Part shown: one piece after another, positions 14,661-21,464 of the stretch
How positions within the stretch are numbered: position 1 is the stretch's first letter
How the letters are laid out: each line of letters opens with the position of its first letter
IMG/VR virus record: IMGVR_UViG_3300027865_000013
Location: 1 to 45,652 of that record
DNA length: 45,652 nucleotides
Strand: one strand, 5' to 3'
Source: a virus
Translations under genes and position numbers: made by a program
Notes under the pieces: generated by a model
The model's input: only the letters and a program-made list of their open reading frames with translations
What the model was told of the DNA's origin: nothing
Database searches by the model: none

Positions 14661-15154
14661 AACAGAGCCTGATTGACAAATACAATGAAGCAGCAGGAAT
14701 CAAGGTGGACACCAAACAGCTTGATGACCTTGTCAGGGACTTCAGGAAGACAAGGGAAGACTACGATGAAAAGAAAAAAATCAGCACTGAAGCATTTCAT
14801 CTGGTGGAAAAGAAGGAAGCAAACCTTCTAAGGGTCTTGCAGAAAATGAGTATAGCAAAACACCGCTTGATAGGTGTTGGGACAGTGTCACTGAAGACTG
14901 AAACATCAGTCAAGATACCAAAGACCATCCCAGACAAAATCAAATTTTGGCAGTGGTTGAAAGGAAAAGGTGCAGGTGTCATGTGGGAAAACACAGGCAT
15001 TGACTCAAAAAGTTTGAATAGCCTCTATAAACAAGAACATGAAAAAGCTGAAGCAGCTGGGAAATCAAAACCAATCATTCCTGGTCTTGAAGAACCTAAA
15101 GAAAAATTCTCTGTTCGGCTTAGAAAGGAAAAACAAAATGACAGAAAAGACTGA
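14657..15154 (+). CDS. Hypothetical replication-operon protein with coiled-coil N-terminus
   Basis: A 165-residue basic protein, started by an ATGA overlap with the preceding gene. The first 85 residues are helical with heptad-like spacing; the middle has a short beta region (IGVGTVSLKTETSV) followed by IPDKIKFWQWLKGKG. Small proteins of this layout occur beside SSB-like genes in phages, but no function is assigned here. Confidence 0.65.
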   Translation: MKQSLIDKYNEAAGIKVDTKQLDDLVRDFRKTREDYDEKKKISTEAFHLVEKKEANLLRVLQKMSIAKHRLIGVGTVSLKTETSVKIPKTIPDKIKFWQWLKGKGAGVMWENTGIDSKSLNSLYKQEHEKAEAAGKSKPIIPGLEEPKEKFSVRLRKEKQNDRKD

Positions 15155-15935
15155 AGTTGTGGGTGCTGAAGGGGCAGCTATTGAAGTTGCACCTAATGCA
15201 CTTGACCTTGGGAACTGGAACCTTCCAAAGATTCAATCAAGGGATATCTACATTCCCAGAATCTTTGTGATGCAGGGACAGTCACCGCTTGTGGGACTAG
15301 GAAAAGCAATTGTGGGGGAACTCAGAAGCTTTCCTGATGGACTGCTTGTGGGTGGAATTGATGACCCGCTGGAACTTGTCCCAGTTTATTACAACCATTT
15401 TTTCAGGGAATTTCACCTTCTACCACAGGAGTCAACCACCGAGAAAAGAGAAAGAAGATTCATCAGAAAAATCCCGCTGACCGATGAAACTTCTAATCTT
15501 GAATGGAGAGAAGAACTTCCAGACGGAATAACTCTCCAGCGTGACAGGTGCATGGACTTGTTTTGTCTGCTCCCTTCAGAAATTGAGAAAAAGGAAGCTG
15601 TCCCCTATATAATTTCATTCAGCAGAACTTCTTTCCCTGCTGCAAAGAACTTTGGGACAATCATGACTAAGCTTGCAATGAAAAACCTTCCACCACCATG
15701 TGCTGTTCTTGAATTGAGTATTGAAAGACAGACAAAGGAAGATAACACATATATGGTCATGTGTTTGAAACAGAAAAGAGAAGGGACACCTGAAGAAATC
15801 AATGAAGCTTTCAAGTGGGTCCAGCCTATTTCACAGGGGACTGTGAAAATTACTGAAGACCCTGAAGAACTTGACACACAGGAATCAGGGGCTTCTGTTG
15901 GGGATGTTCTGAAAGATGATGATATTAATTTCTAA
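15138..15935 (+). CDS. Putative single-stranded DNA-binding protein with SSB-like acidic tip
   Basis: A 265-residue protein, start at 15138 behind AGAAAGGAAAAAC and overlapping the preceding gene. It is predicted beta-rich through its body, with an acidic, Glu/Asp-rich tail ending in DDDINF (260-265). This differs at one position from the DDDIPF tip with which bacterial SSB recruits partner proteins. Placed between other replication genes and directly upstream of the polymerase, it is a good candidate for the phage SSB. The OB fold itself cannot be confirmed by eye. Confidence 0.6.
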   Translation: MTEKTEVVGAEGAAIEVAPNALDLGNWNLPKIQSRDIYIPRIFVMQGQSPLVGLGKAIVGELRSFPDGLLVGGIDDPLELVPVYYNHFFREFHLLPQESTTEKRERRFIRKIPLTDETSNLEWREELPDGITLQRDRCMDLFCLLPSEIEKKEAVPYIISFSRTSFPAAKNFGTIMTKLAMKNLPPPCAVLELSIERQTKEDNTYMVMCLKQKREGTPEEINEAFKWVQPISQGTVKITEDPEELDTQESGASVGDVLKDDDINF

Positions 15936-15947
15936 TTGAAGGTGGAT

Positions 15948-16178
15948 ATGTTTATTGAATCAAAGCTGATGGATGGAAAAATAATTTTTATCAACCTGAA
16001 TAAAGTTCAGGAAATTGTGGAAACATCAAATGAAGCACTGACTTCTGATATCCACTACTATGGACACAAAAATTCTTTCACCGTCGATGAATCCATTGAA
16101 AGTATTGCAAAATCAGTGGGCATCACACAGAGGAAATTCCATGCTTGTCACAAAGGAAAACTTCAAGACCACAGTTGA
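15948..16178 (+). CDS. Small hypothetical protein
   Basis: A 76-residue protein started at 15948 after AAGGTGG. The N-terminus has a beta pattern (SKLMDGKIIFINLNKVQEI) similar to small DUF proteins that display strands before a helix. Its end overlaps the polymerase start by 38 bases, indicating translational coupling. Confidence 0.55.
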   Translation: MFIESKLMDGKIIFINLNKVQEIVETSNEALTSDIHYYGHKNSFTVDESIESIAKSVGITQRKFHACHKGKLQDHS

Positions 16179-17964
16179 ACTTCTGTCCATGACAGGTCAG
16201 TATGGTCTGGACACAGAAACAACAGGATTGAAACACACAGACAGGCTTTTTTCCATCATCATTGCTGATTCTAATGGAGCATACTACTTCAATTTTTTAG
16301 ACTATGGGGATGGAGATTCCAGCGTTAATCTTCCAAGGTCGTTAATAAAGGAACTCCACCCCATTTTTTCAAATCCTGACAGCACATTCTTCATCCACAA
16401 TGCACCATTTGACCTGATGAAACTTTCACTTGAAGGTCTGACCGTCGATGGAAAAGTGCAGTGTTCATTAGTGGGTGAAAGGATTCTGAAAAACAACTTC
16501 ATGTCTTACAAATTAGCATTCCTTGCAAGAATCCACCTGAAGCAGAAAAAAGATGATGCTGTTGAGGCATGGATAAAAGAAAACAAAGCCTATACAATCG
16601 AAATCCAACCTGGGAAGAGTAAGAAAAACAAACTGAAACATTATGACAAAGTTCCACTTCCAATTATCCACCCCTATGGTGAGCAGGACACACACCTTCA
16701 TTTGAAACTTGGGAAACACCAGCTTAGAAGACTTCAAAAAGATGAAGAACTGCTTCCAGTGTGGGAGAATGAACAAAGACTTGTTAGAACCTGCACAAAA
16801 ATGATGCAAGCAGGAATTCAAATTGATATTGAGTACACAGAAAAAGCCCTTCTTCATGAACTTGAATTAATTCAACAGCTGAAAGATGACTTTGAAGCAA
16901 GAACAGGAAGAGAATTCAAGGACAGTTCCAAGGAATTCAGGGAAATATGGGATGAAACAGGGGCACCCTACAAATTGACCGACAAGGGAAACCCCAGCTT
17001 TAACAAGGAAGCCCTGGAAGCTTCAACACACCCACTTGCTGAACTGATTCTGGATATCAGGGGAAAAGAAAAAAGAGCAAATACATACTACTCCAGTTTT
17101 TTATATTACAAAACAGGGGAAACCCTGCATTCAAATATCAGACAGTCTGGAACTGAAACAGGCAGAATGTCAATGTCATCACCGTCCCTGCACAATGTCC
17201 CAAAGGAAGGGGAAGATGAAGACAAGAAAAAACCATTTAATGTCAGGAAATGTTTTGTCCCAAGGAAAGGGAAATTATTTGTGATGCTCGACTATGACCA
17301 GCAAGAATTCAGAATGCTGCTGGACTATGCAGGGGAACACGCACTGATCAAGAAAGTGAATGAAGGACATGATGTCCATCAAGCAGCAGCAGACCTGACT
17401 GGGATGCAAAGACAACCAGCAAAGCACCTGCAATTCGGGATTCTTTATGGACTGGGGACAAAAAAACTTGCAATCAAATTAAAGAAAACATTTGAACAGG
17501 CTTTCAGTTTGAAGATGGTTTATTTCAATAAGCTTCCCAGAGTGGAAAAGCTGATGAAACAAATCAAAAGGGTGTCTGTTCAGAGGGGATGGATTCGGAA
17601 TTGGTTTGGAAGAAAGCTGCAACTGAAAGACCCGAACAAATCATATATAATGATCAATCACCTGATTCAAGGTGGGTGTGCCGATGTAATAAAAGTTGCA
17701 ATGAACAGAATTGATGACTATATGATTGACAATAAATTGAAATCAAAGATGCTGCTTCAAGTCCATGATGAACTTGTTTTTGAAATGGAACCTGATGAAC
17801 TGCACCACATTGAAAACTTCAAGACCATCATGGAAAATGTTTACAAGCCCCTGAATGGAATGCTTCTGACCTGTTCAATTGAACACAGTTTTGTTTCATG
17901 GGGAAGTGTTGACAGGGTTTCAGGACTGCCAACTGATCAAGACTTAGATGACTACAGGGAATGA
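16141..17964 (+). CDS. Family A DNA polymerase with 3'-5' exonuclease
   Basis: A 607-residue replicative polymerase; the start at 16141 follows AGAGGAAATTCC. The N-terminal proofreading domain shows Exo I DTET (24-27), Exo II HNAPFD (87-92) and Exo III YGEQD (179-183). The polymerase domain shows TGRMSMSSPSLHNVP (340-354), motif A DYDQQEFR (384-391), motif B with Arg424, Lys428, Phe432 and Tyr436, and motif C HDE (542-544). There is no 5'-3' exonuclease domain. The layout is that of T7-like phage polymerases. Phe432 occupies the position of E. coli Pol I Phe762. With the primase-helicase and the SSB-like protein it provides an autonomous replisome. Confidence 0.96.
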   Translation: MLVTKENFKTTVELLSMTGQYGLDTETTGLKHTDRLFSIIIADSNGAYYFNFLDYGDGDSSVNLPRSLIKELHPIFSNPDSTFFIHNAPFDLMKLSLEGLTVDGKVQCSLVGERILKNNFMSYKLAFLARIHLKQKKDDAVEAWIKENKAYTIEIQPGKSKKNKLKHYDKVPLPIIHPYGEQDTHLHLKLGKHQLRRLQKDEELLPVWENEQRLVRTCTKMMQAGIQIDIEYTEKALLHELELIQQLKDDFEARTGREFKDSSKEFREIWDETGAPYKLTDKGNPSFNKEALEASTHPLAELILDIRGKEKRANTYYSSFLYYKTGETLHSNIRQSGTETGRMSMSSPSLHNVPKEGEDEDKKKPFNVRKCFVPRKGKLFVMLDYDQQEFRMLLDYAGEHALIKKVNEGHDVHQAAADLTGMQRQPAKHLQFGILYGLGTKKLAIKLKKTFEQAFSLKMVYFNKLPRVEKLMKQIKRVSVQRGWIRNWFGRKLQLKDPNKSYIMINHLIQGGCADVIKVAMNRIDDYMIDNKLKSKMLLQVHDELVFEMEPDELHHIENFKTIMENVYKPLNGMLLTCSIEHSFVSWGSVDRVSGLPTDQDLDDYRE

Positions 17965-17979
17965 GAAGGGGAAATGATT

Positions 17980-18069
17980 ATGACAGATACAGGAAAAGCA
18001 TGGATGACTATTCTTGCAGCAGGTGCATTTTATTTTTTATTCCTTCAGATTTATTACCGCAATAAATAG
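17980..18069 (+). CDS. 29-residue membrane peptide
   Basis: A very short frame with AAGGGG about 8 bases before the ATG at 17980 (an ATG at 17974 lies too close). The product has one hydrophobic span (WMTILAAGAFYFLFL) and a basic end. It lies 15 bp after the polymerase gene. Function unknown. Confidence 0.45.
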   Translation: MTDTGKAWMTILAAGAFYFLFLQIYYRNK

Positions 18070-18102
18070 CTTGAAAAGGCTTCTTCAAAGGGCACATTTG
18101 GG

Positions 18103-18124
18103 TCAAATAGGTAGGGTTATTTGA
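18103..18124. promoter_or_regulatory. Inverted repeat before the nucleotidyltransferase gene
   Basis: TCAAATA (18103-18109) and TATTTGA (18118-18124) are perfectly complementary around an 8-base spacer and end 17 bp before the start codon. It could be an operator or a weak leader hairpin; no promoter is evident. Confidence 0.3.
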
Positions 18125-18141
18125 TGGAATAGGGGGTTGAA

Positions 18142-18498
18142 ATGAGGTATAGCAAATATTCAACTGTGACGCACCTTCTGAAAGTTGCAGCAGATCAAAC
18201 AGCGATTAGATTCCTTTCCCCTGTCTATCTAGTTGGAAGCTTTATAAGTAATAAAAAACATGCGCTAGACATTGACATTGTTCTAGTTCTAACAGAAGAC
18301 AGATTTCACAGGCTATTTAATAGGGATGGACGCATACTGAATGACAGAGTCTTCAACTTCAGGAAAAAACAGAAGCTGTATTTTGAAAAAATAATTAAAT
18401 ACTATGATATTGATTTCAAAGTGCAGCGAATATGGGAATTTGAAGAAATAAAGAAAAAGAAATTGAAACTAGACAGTATTATGAAATTCCCTATCTGA
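18142..18498 (+). CDS. Nucleotidyltransferase-fold protein
   Basis: A 118-residue protein started behind AGGGGG. It shows the minimal active site of the polymerase-beta-like fold: GS (32-33), DID (43-45) in a hydrophobic strand, and a third acidic residue in DIDFKV (89-94). Small proteins of this class include MNT-type antitoxins that modify a HEPN toxin, and other NMP-transferring enzymes. No HEPN partner lies nearby. It ends the rightward replication operon and overlaps the convergent gene by 8 bases. Its target is unknown; a counter-defence role is conceivable. Confidence 0.65.
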   Translation: MRYSKYSTVTHLLKVAADQTAIRFLSPVYLVGSFISNKKHALDIDIVLVLTEDRFHRLFNRDGRILNDRVFNFRKKQKLYFEKIIKYYDIDFKVQRIWEFEEIKKKKLKLDSIMKFPI

Positions 18499-18772
18499 AA
18501 GACCTTGCTGCAAGTCCCCCAGCGACAACACCCAGAACAACATAAATCACAATAGCAGTATTGCTTCTGAACATGGACTGATCAGGACAGACCATGGTTG
18601 CTGCACAGCACTTTCTGTCAGTCTTGCACAGTTCAGCCCTTTCCCGTGACAGTAGGAAGCCTGTAAAGGGTGCAGGTGTCCCCAGCTTTAAGGAAATGGC
18701 GTGGGTGCCTTCAGCAGAAACTGTTGCTGAAAAACTAAATGTCAGAATCAAGATCAGAAGCAAGTTCTTCAT
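18491..18772 (-). CDS. Signal-peptide membrane protein, possible lysis accessory
   Basis: A 93-residue protein with a Sec signal (MKNLLLILILTFSFS, cleavage near VSAEG), a short periplasmic part holding TPAPFTGFLLSRERAELC and several Cys, and a C-terminal membrane span (about 71-89). The APFTGFLLS type of motif recurs in small phage envelope proteins near lysis genes. Its 5' end overlaps the preceding gene by 38 bases, an arrangement reminiscent of spanin pairs, but there is no lipobox, so it is not a classical Rz1. Confidence 0.5.
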   Translation of the reverse strand: MKNLLLILILTFSFSATVSAEGTHAISLKLGTPAPFTGFLLSRERAELCKTDRKCCAATMVCPDQSMFRSNTAIVIYVVLGVVAGGLAARSFR

Positions 18773-18941
18773 CAGTCATTTTCCCCACTGTGTGCTTGTA
18801 TTCAAGCAGTTCCTTGTCCTGTTCCAGCTTCCTGGTCCGGACCTTTTCATTTTTCCATAGACGGTAAAAAAGATATGCTGCACCCATCAATAAGGCAGGT
18901 GCAGCATATAGGAGATAATTCAACCACTTCACTTCATTCAT
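18735..18941 (-). CDS. Small membrane protein with helical tail, possible i-spanin-like
   Basis: A 68-residue protein started at ATG 18941 (GGGTGA upstream). One N-terminal membrane span (about 8-26) is followed by a charged helix (KVRTRKLEQDKELLEYKHTVG) and an acidic end. This single anchor plus coiled-coil topology is compatible with an Rz-like inner-membrane spanin, and the overlap with the next membrane protein supports a functional pair. Assignment is tentative. Confidence 0.45.
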   Translation of the reverse strand: MNEVKWLNYLLYAAPALLMGAAYLFYRLWKNEKVRTRKLEQDKELLEYKHTVGKMTDEELASDLDSDI

Positions 18942-18962
18942 CGTATCACCCAAAGTGAAAAT

Positions 18963-19304
18963 TTATTTTTGTCTGTTGGGAACCTTCAGGAAGTCCATTG
19001 CTTTCTTCACAACACTTCCAGCTTTCTTGACACCTTCACCCATTCTTTCAATGAATGCATCATCTTTTTCAGTCTTTGTCATCCTGGTGATGACTTCAGC
19101 GACTCCCAGCAGTCCAATCAATGCACCTACAAGCATTTCACATGCCTGAAGAAGACCTGCACCATTCTGCATGACCCATCCAATGGTCCCTTGAATCCAT
19201 GCCATGAAACCGCCCGAAGTCTGTGCAGCAACTTCTTCACCAAACACAGTCTGTGTGACAAGCATGACAGACATCAGCATCACTGCAAGCATCAATTTCT
19301 TCAT
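18963..19304 (-). CDS. Holin-like membrane protein
   Basis: A 113-residue protein with a hydrophobic N-terminus that looks like a signal (to about 22), a second membrane span (about 55-73, with LLQACEMLVGALIGLLGVAEVI) and a charged C-terminus with TRMTKTEKDDAF. The Thr-Lys-Thr-Glu-Lys-Asp-Asp pattern after the span recalls some phage holin families. GGGGG precedes the ATG. It may form part of a second lysis-related cluster with the two genes downstream. Confidence 0.45.
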   Translation of the reverse strand: MKKLMLAVMLMSVMLVTQTVFGEEVAAQTSGGFMAWIQGTIGWVMQNGAGLLQACEMLVGALIGLLGVAEVITRMTKTEKDDAFIERMGEGVKKAGSVVKKAMDFLKVPNRQK

Positions 19305-19399
19305 TTCAAACCCCCTTCAAAGGTTAGTATTAGACCCATTAAGATTGCAAGCACAGCAAGCAGTCTAAATAAGGTCTTTGAATTTCGATTCAATAACAT
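19301..19399 (-). CDS. 32-residue hydrophobic peptide
   Basis: A short frame from 19399 to a TGA that overlaps the next start (ATGA). It encodes a basic start followed by one membrane span (LLAVLAILMGLILTF). It overlaps the end of the preceding gene in another frame. No clear ribosome binding site, so support comes from the coupling overlap and the hydrophobic product. Confidence 0.3.
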   Translation of the reverse strand: MLLNRNSKTLFRLLAVLAILMGLILTFEGGLK

Positions 19400-19742
19400 T
19401 GTAACTGTCAGGGATGTCAATAATTTCCCGTTTGTCTTCAGGATTAGCACCGAAATCAACCACCACAAAAAGGGTCTGTCTCAGGTCGATTTTCAGAAGT
19501 TTTGTGTCAGCTTTCAGAAGTTTGACTTTGAACTTCCCAAGTGTTGCTGAAACAACCTCAACTTCAAGGACACCTTCAGTCTTCTTTTTGGTGATAAAGG
19601 CACCATTTTGCTGTGTGAACAGACATGTGATTTCAGTTGCTAGTGTCAAATCCAAAGGGTCTTTGGTTTGATCATTATGCAACGTCACATCAAGTTCTTT
19701 ACTTTCACCTTGATTGATGTCTGGAAGTTTCAAGTCTGTCAT
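19365..19742 (-). CDS. Beta-rich virion protein, BppU N-terminal-like
   Basis: A 125-residue protein started at 19742 (ATGA overlap, GGGGTG upstream). The pattern of LPDINQGESKELDVTL, then PLDLTLATEITCLF, alternating strands and DLRQTLFVVVDF resembles the N-terminal domain of baseplate upper proteins and related tail adaptor domains that attach receptor-binding proteins. It lies in the fibre-accessory cluster, which fits. Confidence in the family is modest. Confidence 0.5.
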   Translation of the reverse strand: MTDLKLPDINQGESKELDVTLHNDQTKDPLDLTLATEITCLFTQQNGAFITKKKTEGVLEVEVVSATLGKFKVKLLKADTKLLKIDLRQTLFVVVDFGANPEDKREIIDIPDSYNVIESKFKDLI

Positions 19743-20230
19743 ACTGAACACCCCACTGTTCCTGTAATTTCACTGAAATCATTATTTTGATGAATTATAT
19801 GCTCAAAATCCTCTACTTGTCCAACAATCTTTTCATCCCCCACAAAGCCTATCAAGGTTTGCCCATCCCTTACAAATCCCACAAGTTTTGGAACTTCCTG
19901 AACAAATCCCAGAATATTTGTCCCAATTCCTGGGATGTCAACCGTGACCACATATATCTGAAAAACTTCAACTTTTCTATCATAGTCTGTTTCAATCAAA
20001 TGACCTGAATCTGAAAAAACAATGTGCTGTGCTTTGAAATGTGTGCTTCCCGATGGAACAACCAAGCCGCTGTCACTGTAAAGACCCTTTGCAATATGGG
20101 TCAAATCAACAGGGGAACCAGCTATTTCAGAAGCCGCATCATCATAAATGTGAACCCTTGGAAAAAGGTCAATTTCACCTTCCCCCAGCTGAAGATTCAG
20201 GTCTAGTTTTTCACCAACTTTGACAAGCAT
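19739..20230 (-). CDS. Tail-associated protein with GFV repeats
   Basis: A 163-residue protein. The first 90 residues are beta-rich (VHIYDDAASEI, then GLYSDSG) as in phage fibre or virion accessory proteins. The C-terminal part holds degenerate repeats around ILGFVQ, LVGFVR, LIGFVG and IVGQVE, spaced 10 to 11 residues. Such repeats often form beta-solenoid stems. One-base stop/start overlap with the preceding gene. Confidence 0.6.
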   Translation of the reverse strand: MLVKVGEKLDLNLQLGEGEIDLFPRVHIYDDAASEIAGSPVDLTHIAKGLYSDSGLVVPSGSTHFKAQHIVFSDSGHLIETDYDRKVEVFQIYVVTVDIPGIGTNILGFVQEVPKLVGFVRDGQTLIGFVGDEKIVGQVEDFEHIIHQNNDFSEITGTVGCSV

Positions 20231-20442
20231 TAGTCTGCATCCCCTGTGTCAATTCTGTTCTTCAAAGCAGTCTTCAACTGTGAAAGTGTCCTATTTGGAA
20301 GACTGTGATATGACCTTAAAGTGTTCAGTTCATCAATCAGCAATAGAACTAAAGCCCTTAAAACAACAGAGTCTTTCCCACCAGCATCCACCACATCCTT
20401 TGCACACTGTCTTGCTGTCTGCTCTGTGACCTGTGTTGACAT
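20230..20442 (-). CDS. Small helical protein in the fibre cluster
   Basis: A 70-residue protein started behind GGTGGGGG with a TAATG overlap. It is mainly helical and has no recognised motif. It could be an assembly factor for the neighbouring tail proteins. Confidence 0.6.
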   Translation of the reverse strand: MSTQVTEQTARQCAKDVVDAGGKDSVVLRALVLLLIDELNTLRSYHSLPNRTLSQLKTALKNRIDTGDAD

Positions 20443-20867
20443 TATACCCCCACCAATTCAGTTCCACTTGCTACCACATAAAATTCAGATATTTCCTGAA
20501 CAACTGTTTTTCCAGCAGGTGAATTCCCGTATTCCCCTGAAGTCTTTTCAAATGCAAGAATTTCCAAGTCACCTGATGTGTCATCCCTTGCAACACTGAT
20601 TTTCACATACTTTGTCAAGCTTTCATCAGGTGTGACATCGTATGTGTCATCAATAATTGCAGTCCCAACATTCGAAGTAATTTGCAGCAAGTTTGCTGAT
20701 GCTGTTGGGACACAGTTTGATATTTCTTCAATGACAAAGTCCCTGACAGTTGCCTGTGTATGTGTCGGACATGTGACTGAATCATCAAGCACATCTGTCT
20801 GAATAACCCTGTGGTAATGTTCAGCAGCATATTCACAACACACCCTGACTGAATAATCTTTAATCAT
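20442..20867 (-). CDS. Hypothetical tail-accessory protein
   Basis: A 141-residue, mostly beta protein with four Cys. It is coupled to the preceding gene by an ATGA overlap. No family recognised; the context (between fibre genes) points to a virion or fibre-assembly role. Confidence 0.6.
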   Translation of the reverse strand: MIKDYSVRVCCEYAAEHYHRVIQTDVLDDSVTCPTHTQATVRDFVIEEISNCVPTASANLLQITSNVGTAIIDDTYDVTPDESLTKYVKISVARDDTSGDLEILAFEKTSGEYGNSPAGKTVVQEISEFYVVASGTELVGV

Positions 20868-21400
20868 TTTGTCACCATTGAAGCTGCTGAAGCAAGCTTT
20901 CCTGTTGTTCCAGCGTCAATCTTCACTTGAACTTCCACAATAATATCTGATGTAGGTGCTGTATATGTTGATTGCTTTTTTGTCAGGTCAGTTTCTGTGA
21001 ACACCAATCCCACAAGCTGGACACCATTAGTAACATCATAAAGCCTGATATACACATTCCCTGAACCAGTGTTTCTTTTAGCAACTACTTCAAAATTATA
21101 CGTGCTTCCTGGTGGATACAATGTGTCAGCGTCTACACTGTTGACCGTCACAACCTCATAATTCTGTTGGTTGATAACTCTCCCAACAGCATCACCAAAG
21201 AAAAAACTGTGATGATCAACCATTTTTTCAAGCTTAGAAGCTGCAATTTCATCAATTGCTGCTTGAATATCTGTTGCTGTCAATCCTGAAGCTGTGTTGT
21301 CATATTCAGTGTCAAGTCCCCTGACATGTGCCTCTGTTGCTTGATGCTGTTCAACACCAGCTTCATCTTCTAGCATTGAAAATTTTCTTTTTCCAGCCAT
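20864..21400 (-). CDS. Tail fibre accessory protein
   Basis: A 178-residue protein. Residues about 25-60 carry the EYDNTASGLTATDIQAAIDE type segment found repeatedly in phage tail fibres, followed by a beta-sandwich-like C-terminal domain (STYTAPTSDIIVEVQVKID). The ATG lies right after the terminator at 21412-21450, so it depends on read-through from the fibre gene. Confidence 0.65.
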   Translation of the reverse strand: MAGKRKFSMLEDEAGVEQHQATEAHVRGLDTEYDNTASGLTATDIQAAIDEIAASKLEKMVDHHSFFFGDAVGRVINQQNYEVVTVNSVDADTLYPPGSTYNFEVVAKRNTGSGNVYIRLYDVTNGVQLVGLVFTETDLTKKQSTYTAPTSDIIVEVQVKIDAGTTGKLASAASMVTK

Positions 21401-21411
21401 GGGTCACCAGC

Positions 21412-21450
21412 AAAATAAAAAGGGTTCCCAAGGTTATACTTGGGAACCCT
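21412..21450 (-). terminator. Terminator after the major tail fibre gene
   Basis: A perfect 12-bp stem (21421-21432 with 21439-21450, 6-base loop) followed on the minus strand by TTTTATTTT. It lies between two co-directional genes only 64 bp apart, with no room for a full promoter, so it probably lowers rather than abolishes downstream expression. Confidence 0.8.
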
Positions 21451-21464
21451 GATTTTAGTCAGAA

